Part shown: in pieces, positions 6,952 to 14,447 of the stretch
Layout of the letters: each line of letters begins with the position of its first letter
Numbering within the stretch: the stretch's first letter is position 1
From: an uncultured Eubacteriales bacterium
Lineage (GTDB): Bacteria > Bacillota > Clostridia > Christensenellales > Borkfalkiaceae
Direction: 5' to 3'
NCBI GenBank assembly: GCA_902465495.1
Contig: CABQND010000033.1
Coordinates: 1-22,995, forward strand
DNA: 22,995 bases
Translations under genes and position numbers: made by a program
Notes under the pieces: generated by a model
What the model was told of the DNA's origin: nothing
Databases searched by the model: none
What the model saw: the letters and a program-made list of their open reading frames with translations, nothing else

Positions 6952-8056
6952 CGAGCAATCCTCCTTTGGGTATTTGCTGCGTAATACAATGGATATTGCC
7001 CCCGCCGACGAGTACGCTGCGCGTCATGACGGGAACAATTTTCCGCTCGGGGAAAAGCTCTTTTAAAACGGCGAGCGCAAGTTCGTCATTCTTATCCCCG
7101 AATTGCGGCACGATGACCGCTTTGTTCGCAATATAAAAATTGACGTAGGACGCCGCCAGACGCTCCCCTTCCGTACGCGGAGTTTCCCCGGGAGCGCATA
7201 CGATTTTCTCTGCTTCCTCTTTTGTAACCGTAACGGGTTTTGAAGGCAAGGGCAGTTTGGTTATTTTCAGCGCTCTGCCCTTTGCGTCGCGTACTTCCGA
7301 TAAAACGCGGTAATCCGCCATGCTGCGCGCATACTGCGGGTCGTTTTCGTCGTCCGTCCAGGCAAGCACGACTTCGGCAGGGGCGGTGAATGCGCAGATA
7401 TTGTCTACATGCCCGTTCGTTTCGTCGTTATAAATACCGTACGGCAGCCAAATGACCTTCTCCGCGGAAAGATATTCTTTGAGCTTTTGCTCAATTTGCG
7501 CTTTGTTCAGCGAAGGATTGCGCCCCTCGCTCAACAGGCATTCCTCCGTGACGAGCAATGTCCCCTCCCCGTCCGAATGAACGGAACCGCCCTCGAGCAC
7601 GAAAGGGTGCGCGTCGTAACATTTGACGCCGAGACAGCGGCAAAAAGCATTCGCCAGGGCATCGTCCTCCTGATAATCGGCATATAGCCCGTCGGCATCT
7701 CCGCCCCAGGCGTTGAACCGCCAGTCGATGCCGCGTTTTTCGCTGCCGTTTACCACAAAAGTGGGGCCGGTATCCCGCGCCCATGCGTCGTTGACGGGAA
7801 TATCGATGAGGACGACGCTGCCGCCTGCGATCTGCGTGCGCAGAGCCTCCCGCGCCGAAACGTCGGAAGCGACCAGATAGACGCGCTCGCTCTCGGCGAT
7901 CGCTTGGATGATTGCCGTAAACGCAAGGCGGGCGTCCTTGGGATCTTTTCCCCACGAACCGGGGCGCGAAGGCCAAATCATCAGACAGCCGTCATGCGGG
8001 GCAAATTCCGCAGGCATAAAAAAGCCGTCCTGCCGCGGCGAAGTGCGTAGTTTCAT
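6941..8056 (-). CDS. aguA: Agmatine deiminase AguA
   Basis: Guanidine-modifying (amidinotransferase-fold) enzyme, 371 aa, converting agmatine to N-carbamoylputrescine and ammonia. The N-terminus FFMPAEFAPHDGCLMIWPSRPGSW, the core WARDTGPTFVVN, the segment NDETNGHVDNICAF and the C-terminal GGGNIHCITQQ are diagnostic. The catalytic cysteine falls at residue 357, the position it has in characterised agmatine deiminases. The start at 8056 lies one base after the nspC stop. An upstream in-frame start at 8104 is possible but would extend 16 residues into nspC with no better ribosome binding site. Acts between SpeA and AguB. Confidence 0.95.
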   Translation of the reverse strand: MKLRTSPRQDGFFMPAEFAPHDGCLMIWPSRPGSWGKDPKDARLAFTAIIQAIAESERVYLVASDVSAREALRTQIAGGSVVLIDIPVNDAWARDTGPTFVVNGSEKRGIDWRFNAWGGDADGLYADYQEDDALANAFCRCLGVKCYDAHPFVLEGGSVHSDGEGTLLVTEECLLSEGRNPSLNKAQIEQKLKEYLSAEKVIWLPYGIYNDETNGHVDNICAFTAPAEVVLAWTDDENDPQYARSMADYRVLSEVRDAKGRALKITKLPLPSKPVTVTKEEAEKIVCAPGETPRTEGERLAASYVNFYIANKAVIVPQFGDKNDELALAVLKELFPERKIVPVMTRSVLVGGGNIHCITQQIPKGGLLDVR

Positions 8057-8057
8057 G

Positions 8058-9173
8058 TTATGATAACCTGTGTTTGAAATCGGCGTAGCCGAAAGTTTTG
8101 ACAATGCGGCAATCCCCTCCTTTCATCACCGCGATGGAAGGCAAAGGCATGCCGTTGAACGTGTTATTTTTGACCATGGAATAAATCGCCATATCCTCGA
8201 ACAGGAGCAGATCCCCTCCGGCAAGGGGCGCGTCAAAGGAATAATCCCCGATAACGTCGCCGGCGAGGCAAGTGCGCGAGGAAAGGCGATAGGTATACTT
8301 TTTTTGCCCCGCAAGACCGCTCCCTTGCAGCGGAGGGCGGTACGGCATTTCGAGCACATCGGGCATATGGCAGGCGGCAGACGCGTCTAAAATCGCCGTC
8401 TGCATGCCGTTGTCCACGATTTCCAGAACTTTTGTAACAAGCAGCCCCGCATTGAGCGCGATCGCCTCGCCGGGCTCCAAATATATTTGCACGCCGTATT
8501 TATCGGATAATCTCCCCACGGTGCGCTCGAGCAGCGCAATGTCGTACCCGGGCTTTGTGATATGGTGTCCGCCGCCCAAGTTGAGCCATCGCATGCCGCG
8601 CAGGTATTCGCCGAATTTTTGCTCAAAAACCTCGACGGTCGCCGCCAATGCGTCCGCGCCCTGTTCGCATAAAGTGTGCATATGCAGCCCCTCAATGCCG
8701 TCCAGCAGATCTTCGCGGAAGTTGGCTTTTGTAACGCCCAAACGGGAACCGGGAGCGCAGGGATCGTAAATGGCGGTTTCCTGCGTGGAAAACTCGGGAT
8801 TGACGCGAAGCCCCACGCTCGCACTTTTACGGCGCGTATAAAACTTCTGTTTTTGCGCGAAGGAGTTGAAGACGATATGGTCGCAGATATCCGCGATCTC
8901 GTCAAATTCACTGTCGAGATACGCCGGGCAAAAGACGTGGTTTTCCTTGCCCATCTCCTCTTTTCCCAGCCGCGCCTCGTACAGTCCGCTCGCCGTCGTT
9001 CCGCTGATATACTGCCCGATCAGCGGATAAACGCAATACGCGGAAAAAGCCTTTTGCGCCAATAAAATTTTGCACCCCGTGCTGCGCTCCACTCTTTGCA
9101 ATATTTTCAGGTTTTCCGTCAGCTTATCCTCGTCGATGACGTAGACGGGGGTAGGTAATTGATTGAGTTTCAT
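8058..9173 (-). CDS. nspC: Carboxynorspermidine/carboxyspermidine decarboxylase NspC
   Basis: PLP-dependent alanine-racemase-fold decarboxylase, 371 aa. The N-terminus TPVYVIDEDKLTENL leads to the PLP lysine in LLAQKAFS (Lys41). Further NspC features are HTLCEQGADAL, LNLGGGHHITKPGYD, LEPGEAIALNAG and the C-terminal YSMVKNNTFNGMPLPSI. It removes the carboxyl group from carboxyspermidine (or carboxynorspermidine) made by the dehydrogenase encoded just upstream (3-base gap). With putrescine supplied by AguA/AguB the natural product is spermidine. The actual chain length preference cannot be read from the sequence. Confidence 0.93.
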   Translation of the reverse strand: MKLNQLPTPVYVIDEDKLTENLKILQRVERSTGCKILLAQKAFSAYCVYPLIGQYISGTTASGLYEARLGKEEMGKENHVFCPAYLDSEFDEIADICDHIVFNSFAQKQKFYTRRKSASVGLRVNPEFSTQETAIYDPCAPGSRLGVTKANFREDLLDGIEGLHMHTLCEQGADALAATVEVFEQKFGEYLRGMRWLNLGGGHHITKPGYDIALLERTVGRLSDKYGVQIYLEPGEAIALNAGLLVTKVLEIVDNGMQTAILDASAACHMPDVLEMPYRPPLQGSGLAGQKKYTYRLSSRTCLAGDVIGDYSFDAPLAGGDLLLFEDMAIYSMVKNNTFNGMPLPSIAVMKGGDCRIVKTFGYADFKHRLS

Positions 9174-9176
9174 TTT

Positions 9177-10436
9177 TTAATCGACGAGTACGGGATTTTC
9201 GTCCACGACCCAAGGCAGGCCGTAGCGGTTGAGCGCTTCCATAAACGGATCGGGATCCAGCTCCTCGAGATTGTATACGCCCGCTTTATTCCAGATGCCC
9301 TTCATTACCATCATTGCGCCGATCATGGCAGGCACGCCCGTCGTGTAAGAGATCGCCTGCGAGCCCACTTCTTTGAAACATTCCTGATGGTCGCAGACAT
9401 TATAGATATAAACCGATTTGCGCTTGCCGTCTTTCAGCCCCGTGAAGATGCAGCCGATATTGGTTTTACCCTTCGTACGGGGGCCGAGCGATGCGGGATC
9501 GGGCAGCAACGCCTTTAAAAACTGAATGGGAACGATCGGGCGCCCTTCAAACTCGATGGGCGTTGTAGACAGCATGCCTACGTTTTCCAGACAGCGCATG
9601 TGCGTTAAATAGCTTTGCCCGAACGTCATAAAGAAGCGGATACGCTTGACGCCGGGAATGTTTTTTGCGAGAGACTCGATCTCCTCGTGGTGCAAAAGGT
9701 ACATATCCTTTTTGCCGACCTGCGCGAAATCGTATTCGCGGTGGATGGACATGGGCGGCACCTCCACCCATTTGCCGTTTTCCCAATAGGAGCCCGCAGC
9801 GGAAACTTCGCGCAGGTTGATTTCGGGGTTAAAGTTCGTTGCGAAAGGATAGCCGTGGTCGCCGCCGTTGCAGTCGAGGATGTCGATCGTTTCGATGGTA
9901 TCGAAGTAATGCTTCAATGCGTATGCGGAAAAAACGCTCGTCACGCCGGGATCGAAGCCGCTGCCCAAAACGGCGGTGAGCCCTGCCTTTTCGAAGCGCT
10001 CGCGGTACGCCCACTGCCAGGAATAATCAAAATAGGCGGTGAAGCCGAGCTCTTTGCAGCGCTTTTCGTATACGGCGCGCCAGGCGGGATCGTCGGTGTT
10101 TTCGCACTCGTAATTGGCCGTATCGATGTAGTGCGCGCCGCATTGCAGGCAGGCGTCCATGATCGTCAGATCCTGATACGGGAGCGCGACGTTTAGAACC
10201 GCGTCCGGTTTATAGCTCTGCATAAGCGCGCAAAGCTGCGCCACGTCGTCGGCATCCACCTGCGCCGTGGAGATATGCGTTTTTGTCTTTCCTTCCAGCT
10301 GCGCTTTCAGTGCGTCGCACTTGGATTTCGTGCGGCTCGCGATCATGATATCGCCGAATACGTCGTCTGCCTGGCAGCATTTGTGGATGGCGACGGAAGC
10401 GACGCCGCCGCAGCCGATGATCAATAATTTTTTCAT
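9177..10436 (-). CDS. Carboxynorspermidine/carboxyspermidine dehydrogenase (saccharopine dehydrogenase family)
   Basis: 419 aa, family length. The N-terminal Rossmann fold LLIIGCGGVASVAIHKC binds NADPH. The adjacent ASRTKSKCDAL and VDADDVAQL, together with HYIDTANYE, GSGFDPGVTSVFSAYALKHYF and CNGGDHGYPFATNFNPEINLREV, mark the LYS1-like carboxynorspermidine synthase group rather than true lysine-pathway enzymes. It condenses aspartate semialdehyde with a diamine (putrescine here, by context) and reduces the Schiff base to carboxyspermidine. Its ATG overlaps the speE stop (ATGA), and nspC follows after three bases. Confidence 0.93.
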   Translation of the reverse strand: MKKLLIIGCGGVASVAIHKCCQADDVFGDIMIASRTKSKCDALKAQLEGKTKTHISTAQVDADDVAQLCALMQSYKPDAVLNVALPYQDLTIMDACLQCGAHYIDTANYECENTDDPAWRAVYEKRCKELGFTAYFDYSWQWAYRERFEKAGLTAVLGSGFDPGVTSVFSAYALKHYFDTIETIDILDCNGGDHGYPFATNFNPEINLREVSAAGSYWENGKWVEVPPMSIHREYDFAQVGKKDMYLLHHEEIESLAKNIPGVKRIRFFMTFGQSYLTHMRCLENVGMLSTTPIEFEGRPIVPIQFLKALLPDPASLGPRTKGKTNIGCIFTGLKDGKRKSVYIYNVCDHQECFKEVGSQAISYTTGVPAMIGAMMVMKGIWNKAGVYNLEELDPDPFMEALNRYGLPWVVDENPVLVD

Positions 10437-11293
10437 TTTTCTTCCTCCGCTTGTTTTAAAATATCTTCCACATAGCGCGGCAGCATAAATGCGCCCCTAT
10501 GCAAGTTGGTCGTATAATACCACGTTTTGATTTTCCGCGCGTTCCATTCCTGCGGTTTGAAATCATTCAACGGGTGATATTTTTTGGATGCGAACCCGAA
10601 CAGCCAGTACCCCGAAGAGCATGTGGGAATATGCGCCTGATACACGCGGCTGATGGGAAAACAGCGGTACACTTTTTTGTGCATGCTGCGGCAGGCGTCC
10701 TCATCTTCGTCGTAAAACGGGCTTCCGTGCTGATAGACCATCACGCCGTCGTCGCGCAGCGCTTTATAACAGCTCCCGTAAAACTCTTTGGTAAACAGCC
10801 CTTCCGTCGGACCGAACGGGTCGGTAGAATCGTTGATGATCAGATCGTACTCCCCCGTCTTTCCGCGCAAAAAGCGAAGCCCGTCCTGCGGAAAAATGCG
10901 CACGCGCGGATCGTTGAGCCCTTCCGCCGTTTCGGGGAAAAACTGCCTGCTGACTTCGATAAACATTTCGTCCGTTTCCACGACGTCGATCTGCTTGATT
11001 TCGGGATAATTGCAGAGCTCTTTGGCAACGCCGCCGTCGCCGCCGCCGATCACGAGCACCTTTTTCACGTTCGGATGCACCGCCATGGGGACGTGGACGA
11101 CCATTTCGTCGTAGATAAATTCGTCCTTTTCGGAAAACACGATCTCGCCGTCCAGACTGATAAACCGCCCCAGATCGATCGAATCGAATACGTCCACCTG
11201 CTGATAGTCGCTCTGTCCGCTGAACAGCTGCTTTGTCACGCGGATAGAAAGTTTGACGTTGGGGGTGTGTATATCGGAAAACCACATTTCCAT
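10433..11293 (-). CDS. speE: Spermidine synthase-family aminopropyltransferase SpeE
   Basis: 286 aa, usual length. The decarboxylated-AdoMet site is intact: VLVIGGGDGGVAKEL (GGGDGG at 83-88), DVVETDEMFIEVS, and LIINDSTDPFGPTEGLFTKEFY with the catalytic-type Asp155. The C-terminal PTCSSGYWLFGFASKKYHP is also typical. Classical SpeE transfers an aminopropyl group from decarboxylated AdoMet to putrescine. No SpeD (AdoMet decarboxylase) is encoded in this window, while a complete carboxyspermidine route is. The donor is therefore either made elsewhere or the enzyme has a different acceptor. AAGGAG precedes the ATG; speA ends 13 bases upstream. Confidence 0.92.
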   Translation of the reverse strand: MEMWFSDIHTPNVKLSIRVTKQLFSGQSDYQQVDVFDSIDLGRFISLDGEIVFSEKDEFIYDEMVVHVPMAVHPNVKKVLVIGGGDGGVAKELCNYPEIKQIDVVETDEMFIEVSRQFFPETAEGLNDPRVRIFPQDGLRFLRGKTGEYDLIINDSTDPFGPTEGLFTKEFYGSCYKALRDDGVMVYQHGSPFYDEDEDACRSMHKKVYRCFPISRVYQAHIPTCSSGYWLFGFASKKYHPLNDFKPQEWNARKIKTWYYTTNLHRGAFMLPRYVEDILKQAEEEK

Positions 11294-11306
11294 AATTGTT
11301 TTCTCC

Positions 11307-12755
11307 TTAAACCAAAACGTTCAGCCGCTCTACGTTGATATCCTCCGTGCCCTGCATGGAGCAGCCTTTTTCCTTTGCGTAGAGAATATAGTTGATGATC
11401 TCTTTTGTGATGCGCTCGCCCGGCGCGAGAATGGGGATTCCCGGCGGGTAGCACATGACGAACTCCGCACAGACGTACCCCTCCGTTTCGCGCAGGGGAA
11501 GAGATTTTTTATCCGAATAAAACGCGGCCTTGGGCGAAAGCACGACCTGCGGCGCAATGTATTCGTTGGCGAGCATCCCCGCCTTGTCCTTGCTGTACAA
11601 TCTCTTGATATCGGCGAGCGCCCCGACCAAACGCTCGATATCCTGAATACGGTCGCCGATGGAAATATACGCCAGCATATTGCCGATATCGCCGAATTCG
11701 ATTTGAATATCGTATTCATCGCGCAGAATATCGTAAACTTCGATTCCCGCAAGCCCGATGTCGCGCGTATAAACGGAGAGCTTGGTTATGTCAAAATCGT
11801 AAATGCTCGTGCCGTTGATGAGCTCCTTGCCGTAGGCGTAATAGCCGCCGATATCGTTGATCTCGTCGCGGGCGTACTGCGCCATTTTCATTACCTTTTC
11901 AAAGGAATCGTGACCGTTCAGAGCCAGATTGCGCCTGCTGATGTCCAGGCTCGCCATCAAAAGATACGACGCGCTCGTCGTCTGCGTCAGATTGATGACC
12001 TGGCGCACATGATCGGCATTGATCCCTTTATTGAGCAGAAGAAGCGAACTTTGCGTCAGGCTTCCGCCCGACTTGTGCATGGAAACGGCCGCCATATCCG
12101 CACCCGCCTCCATTGCGCTGACGGGAAGATTTTCGTGAAAATAAAAGTGCGTTCCGTGCGCTTCGTCCGCCAAAACTTTCAGTCCGTGCGAATGCGCAAG
12201 TTTCACGATCGCGCGAAGATCCGAGCAGATGCCGTAATAGGTGGGATTATTGACAAAAACCGCCACCGCCTCGGGATTCGCTTTGATCGCCTCTTCCAGG
12301 CGAGAAAGTTCCATGCCGAGAGAAATCCCAAGCCTTTGATCGACCTCCGGATTGACGTACACGGGAATGGCTCCGCACAAAATCAGGCAGTTTATTACGC
12401 TCTTATGCACGTTGCGCGGCAATATGATTTTATCCCCTTCCTTGCAGACGGAAAGGATCATACTCTGCACCGAAGATGTCGTACCGCCGACCATAAAGAA
12501 GGCGTCCTGCGCGCCGAAGGTCTGCGCCGCGAGCGCCTCCGCTTCCTTGATGACGGAGGAGGGATGGCACAGGTTGTCCAGCGGCTTCATGGAATTTACG
12601 TCGAGTCCGACGCATTTTTCGCCCAGCAGAGCCACAAGTTCGGGATTGCCCCGCCCGCGCTTGTGCCCCGGCACGTCAAAAGGCACCACGCGCTGCCGCC
12701 GCAACCGTTCCAGCGCTTCATATAGAGGTGCGCGTTTTTGGTTTCTTTCGTTCAT
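11307..12755 (-). CDS. speA: Arginine decarboxylase SpeA, aminotransferase-fold (Orn/Lys/Arg decarboxylase family)
   Basis: 482 aa, the short Gram-positive form lacking the N-terminal wing domain. The N-terminus has VPFDVPGHKRGRG; the PLP pocket shows GGTTSSVQSMI, DEAHGTHFYF (197-206) and the PLP lysine in SMHKSGGSLTQ (Lys228). The C-terminal decarboxylase domain has YPPGIPILAPGERIT. Ornithine and lysine decarboxylases share this fold; arginine is preferred here because aguA and aguB in the same operon consume agmatine. The start at 12755 is chosen over an in-frame TTG at 12884, because GCGAGGAAAAC precedes this ATG and the upstream stretch is an RNA leader. First gene of the operon. Confidence 0.88.
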   Translation of the reverse strand: MNERNQKRAPLYEALERLRRQRVVPFDVPGHKRGRGNPELVALLGEKCVGLDVNSMKPLDNLCHPSSVIKEAEALAAQTFGAQDAFFMVGGTTSSVQSMILSVCKEGDKIILPRNVHKSVINCLILCGAIPVYVNPEVDQRLGISLGMELSRLEEAIKANPEAVAVFVNNPTYYGICSDLRAIVKLAHSHGLKVLADEAHGTHFYFHENLPVSAMEAGADMAAVSMHKSGGSLTQSSLLLLNKGINADHVRQVINLTQTTSASYLLMASLDISRRNLALNGHDSFEKVMKMAQYARDEINDIGGYYAYGKELINGTSIYDFDITKLSVYTRDIGLAGIEVYDILRDEYDIQIEFGDIGNMLAYISIGDRIQDIERLVGALADIKRLYSKDKAGMLANEYIAPQVVLSPKAAFYSDKKSLPLRETEGYVCAEFVMCYPPGIPILAPGERITKEIINYILYAKEKGCSMQGTEDINVERLNVLV

Positions 12756-12766
12756 GTTTTCCTCGC

Positions 12767-12807
12767 AATAAAAAAATACAGGCAATGCCGCCAAAGCATT
12801 GTCTGTA
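12767..12807 (-). terminator. Attenuator: intrinsic terminator just upstream of speA
   Basis: On minus, TACAGACAATGC - TTTGGCG loop - GCATTGCCTGTA forms a 12-bp stem with one mismatch, followed at once by seven T residues. The T-tract ends a few bases before the speA Shine-Dalgarno sequence. Placed between promoter and gene, it can only act as a conditional terminator of the polyamine operon. Confidence 0.88.
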
Positions 12808-12950
12808 AAGTCGCCCGTAAGCAATGAAGCGGAATTTTCCCGTTCATTCACGCATTCTGTTTTCGAGTAAGTATGCCTATGCAAATACTTTCACTACTCT
12901 TATTGACCGTTTCACAAGTGATGCTTTGTAAGCTTTGATTATAAAGTAAT
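12767..12950 (-). promoter_or_regulatory. Structured speA leader, candidate riboswitch or attenuation leader
   Basis: About 180 nt between the putative promoter and the terminator hairpin. Possible helices on minus: GAGTA..AAGTAT with ATACTTACTC around 12860-12899, and ATGAA..GGAAAATTCC..TTCAT around 12822-12849. CATTG near 12824 can instead pair with CAATG in the 5' arm of the terminator, which would break the terminator stem, giving a plausible antiterminator. I do not recognise a T-box sequence or ykkC, SAM or lysine riboswitch motifs. Confidence 0.6.
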
Positions 12951-12954
12951 CAAC

Positions 12955-12984
12955 TTATAAAATTTGAGCTTTTAACTCAATCAA
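12955..12984 (-). promoter_or_regulatory. Putative promoter of the polyamine operon
   Basis: TTGATT (12984-12979) is followed after 18-19 bases by TTATAAG. The spacer carries an inverted repeat TTGAG-N7-CTCAA that could be an operator. A second possible -10, TATAAT, lies about 15 bases further on with no good -35. Confidence 0.45.
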
Positions 12985-12988
12985 TAAT

Positions 12989-13002
12989 GTGGTAAATACC
13001 AC
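12989..13002. promoter_or_regulatory. 14-bp perfect palindrome upstream of the speA promoter
   Basis: GTGGTAAATACCAC ends five bases upstream of the -35 box and is symmetric on both strands, a candidate binding site for a dimeric regulator. Confidence 0.45.
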
Positions 13003-13199
13003 GTGCGCGATTTTACACGCCCGGCAGTTGACCCGCCTGTCCGTATGGCGATGACTTGCAAAAAATTCTGCAAGCGGTCAGATATTTGCATCTGCAAGAT
13101 TCATTACATTCAGCAAAGATATGATAGCACAGAAACCTGTTACTGTCAATTATTTTTCAGTATTGATAAAGATATTTTACCCCTTTTTTGTTCAGGCCC
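13003..13199. other. Intergenic sequence without a gene
   Basis: A short open frame on plus (13003-13221) has no ribosome binding site and no familiar motif. CTTGCA occurs several times around 13053-13100, including an inverted pair forming a small hairpin. From about 13165 the sequence matches the 3' flank of the DUF4417 gene at 13505-13543. Confidence 0.5.
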
Positions 13200-13216
13200 G
13201 AACTGTCTCTTTTTGA

Positions 13217-13355
13217 CATGATATTTCTCGCTTGGTTCTCCGCGTAAAACTTTGCTTTATCCCGTCACCCTTGTGATTTTGTTCATTCGTACGCCGCAGG
13301 CAGAAGAGTTTTTATATTCCTTTTCAAGGAAGAGAACGGCTCATCGTAGTAAAGA
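13217..13355 (-). pseudogene. 3' remnant of a DUF4417 gene (copy B) with two TGA codons at Trp positions
   Basis: The minus strand reads LYYDEPFSSLKRNIKTLLPAAYE, stop, TKSQG, stop, RDKAKFYAENQARNIM. This parallels LCYDEPFSSMKGNIKSFLPTTYEWTKSLGWQDQAKFYMEKHTRNII of the copy at 13544. Both stops (13283-13285, 13265-13267) are TGA where the other copy has TGG. Homology begins abruptly at a GC-rich spacer. The reading frame is otherwise kept, so decay is recent or the fragment is young. Confidence 0.8.
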
Positions 13356-13448
13356 ACCGCCGGCGGCTGCGCCGCAAAGTTTGGCGCGCGCGGCTTTCGC
13401 CGCCGCGCACCTCACCGAACGTCATTTCTCCCCAATCGTCAGGGGCGA
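13356..13448. other. GC-rich spacer between DUF4417 fragments
   Basis: About 60 bases are made of runs of G and C with nested inverted repeats (CCGCCGGCGG, GCGGCTGCGCCGC, GGCGCGCGCGGC), unlike the AT-rich surroundings. No coding potential is seen. It replaces the upstream part of the copy B gene, so it may be a junction or an inserted element. Confidence 0.5.
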
Positions 13449-13489
13449 CCAACGAAAAAAGAGAGGTGAAAACCTCTCTTTTCCGTTGG
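13449..13489 (-). terminator. Terminator downstream of the DUF4417 gene
   Basis: AAAAGAGAGGT and ACCTCTCTTTT pair perfectly around a four-base loop, with an outer CCAACG/CGTTGG clamp. The minus strand gives a T6 run after the core stem. Confidence 0.75.
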
Positions 13490-13543
13490 CAAGCGTAAAC
13501 AAAAAAGATATTTTTGGCACTTTTTTGTTCAGACTCGAACTAT

Positions 13544-14083
13544 TCATTTCTGAATGATATTTCTTGTATGTTTTTCCATATAAAACTTAGCTTGATCCTG
13601 CCACCCAAGCGATTTTGTCCATTCATACGTTGTCGGTAAAAAAGACTTTATATTTCCTTTCATCGAAGAAAACGGCTCGTCATAACAAAGGATTGATTGC
13701 GGTTTGATCACTTCTAACATCCGATTATAACCGAGCATAAATTCTTCTTCACAATTCTCTCGATAATATGTACAAACGGCGACCGTTGCCCCCTCTTCCA
13801 CTCCGTCGAAGCAAAAATCGAAACTGCTTTCATCGCCCCAGCTGATCGTCGGAATCACGCGCAAACCAAGGCTTTGCCAATACGCACCGCACCATCTGTT
13901 TTTGAAAACACTATTGATTTGCAACGCTTTCGGCATATCTGTATACATACTGAAATCCGGTGAAATCAACGCATAATATTGTTTCAGTTTTTCCGCCGAT
14001 TCGCTTGCTCTGTCATATACTTTGTCAAACAACCAATCATAGGTAAAAAAGTGTACGGTCTTATAAGCGTTTTCTTTATCGCT
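13544..14083 (-). pseudogene. DUF4417 protein gene, N-terminally truncated
   Basis: The open stretch after an in-frame TAG at 14084-14086 reads SDKENAYKTVHFFTYDWLFDKVYDR, then LISPDFSMYTDMPKALQINSVFKNRWCGAYWQSLGLRVIPTISWGDESSFDFCFDGV, ILCYDEPFSSMKGNIKSFLP and a charged C-terminus. SPDFSMYTDMP, RNRW-x-GAYWQ and the IPT-x-SW-x-D block are hallmarks of DUF4417, a family common on phages and mobile elements; its function is unknown. There is no ATG between the TAG and the conserved core, only a TTG at 14032 that would skip the conserved VHFF segment, and roughly the first 60-90 residues of the family are missing. I treat it as a degraded gene that could still make a fragment. Confidence 0.75.
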
Positions 14084-14146
14084 CTATTTTGTGTAATTGA
14101 CGACAGGATACCCGCATATTTCACAAGAACGCATTTCAGATCTTTA
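14084..14146 (-). pseudogene. 5' fragment of a CPCC-like gene fused to the DUF4417 remnant
   Basis: Between TAA (14144-14146) and TAG (14084-14086), in frame with DUF4417, the minus strand reads RSEMRSCEICGYPVVNYTK. The C-x-x-C-G-x-P pattern resembles CAVCGNPINYY at the start of the metal site in the CPCC gene at 5072, and the nucleotides are also similar. The second CPCC half is missing. Confidence 0.45.
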
Positions 14147-14341
14147 AGCTTCTTTGTTCAGATATTTCTACAATCGCCACGCCGCCGCTCGGAACTCCTC
14201 CGCCTCCCATTCATTATACCACCTTTTTCAGATATTTGCATTCCTTATTTATAAATGCTTACATTTATTCTAACATAAGTTTTTCTAATACGATAAAGTT
14301 ACTGCCACATTATTACTTTTATTACCCGATATAAACAAAAA
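14147..14341. other. Intergenic sequence without a gene
   Basis: AT-rich except for a short GC-rich patch around 14177-14213. No supported coding region or RNA; the H3 hairpin begins at its end. Confidence 0.5.
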
Positions 14342-14375
14342 ACATCTGTTGCCGTCCCTAAAGTTCAACAGATGT
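14342..14375 (-). repeat. Hairpin element H3 with U-tract on minus
   Basis: Ten-base arms ACATCTGTTG and CAACAGATGT, loop of 14. On minus the stem is followed by six T residues, so it is a complete intrinsic terminator with no intact minus-strand gene in front of it. Its sequence is closely related to the hairpin at 14448-14490. Confidence 0.7.
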
Positions 14376-14447
14376 CTGATTTCATAATTAGGAAATTACC
14401 GCTTATCTCCCTATAATCCCGCTTAAAACACTGTTAATAAGCAAAAT

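Noticed and set aside
11253..12725. Long open frame on plus (about 490 codons) opposite speA
   Set aside because: It has no family motif or ribosome binding site and lies wholly antisense to a well-supported gene, apart from its first bases, which overlap speE; it reflects codon bias of speA.
12756..12884. N-terminally extended SpeA starting at TTG 12884
   Set aside because: The extension would be encoded by the attenuator hairpin; the ATG at 12755 has its own ribosome binding site and gives the family length.
12767..12950. T-box, ykkC/guanidine, SAM or lysine riboswitch in the speA leader
   Set aside because: The T-box sequence (GGTGG-x-ACCGCG) and the signature motifs of the other classes were looked for by eye and not found. 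The leader is reported as unassigned.
13003..13221. Small gene of 72 codons on plus
   Set aside because: No ribosome binding site, no domain, and it runs into sequence homologous to a non-coding flank of DUF4417.
13217..13355. TGA read as Trp in this organism
   Set aside because: TGA serves as a normal stop for intact genes here (for example at 5072-5074 and 10433-10435) and intact genes use TGG for Trp.
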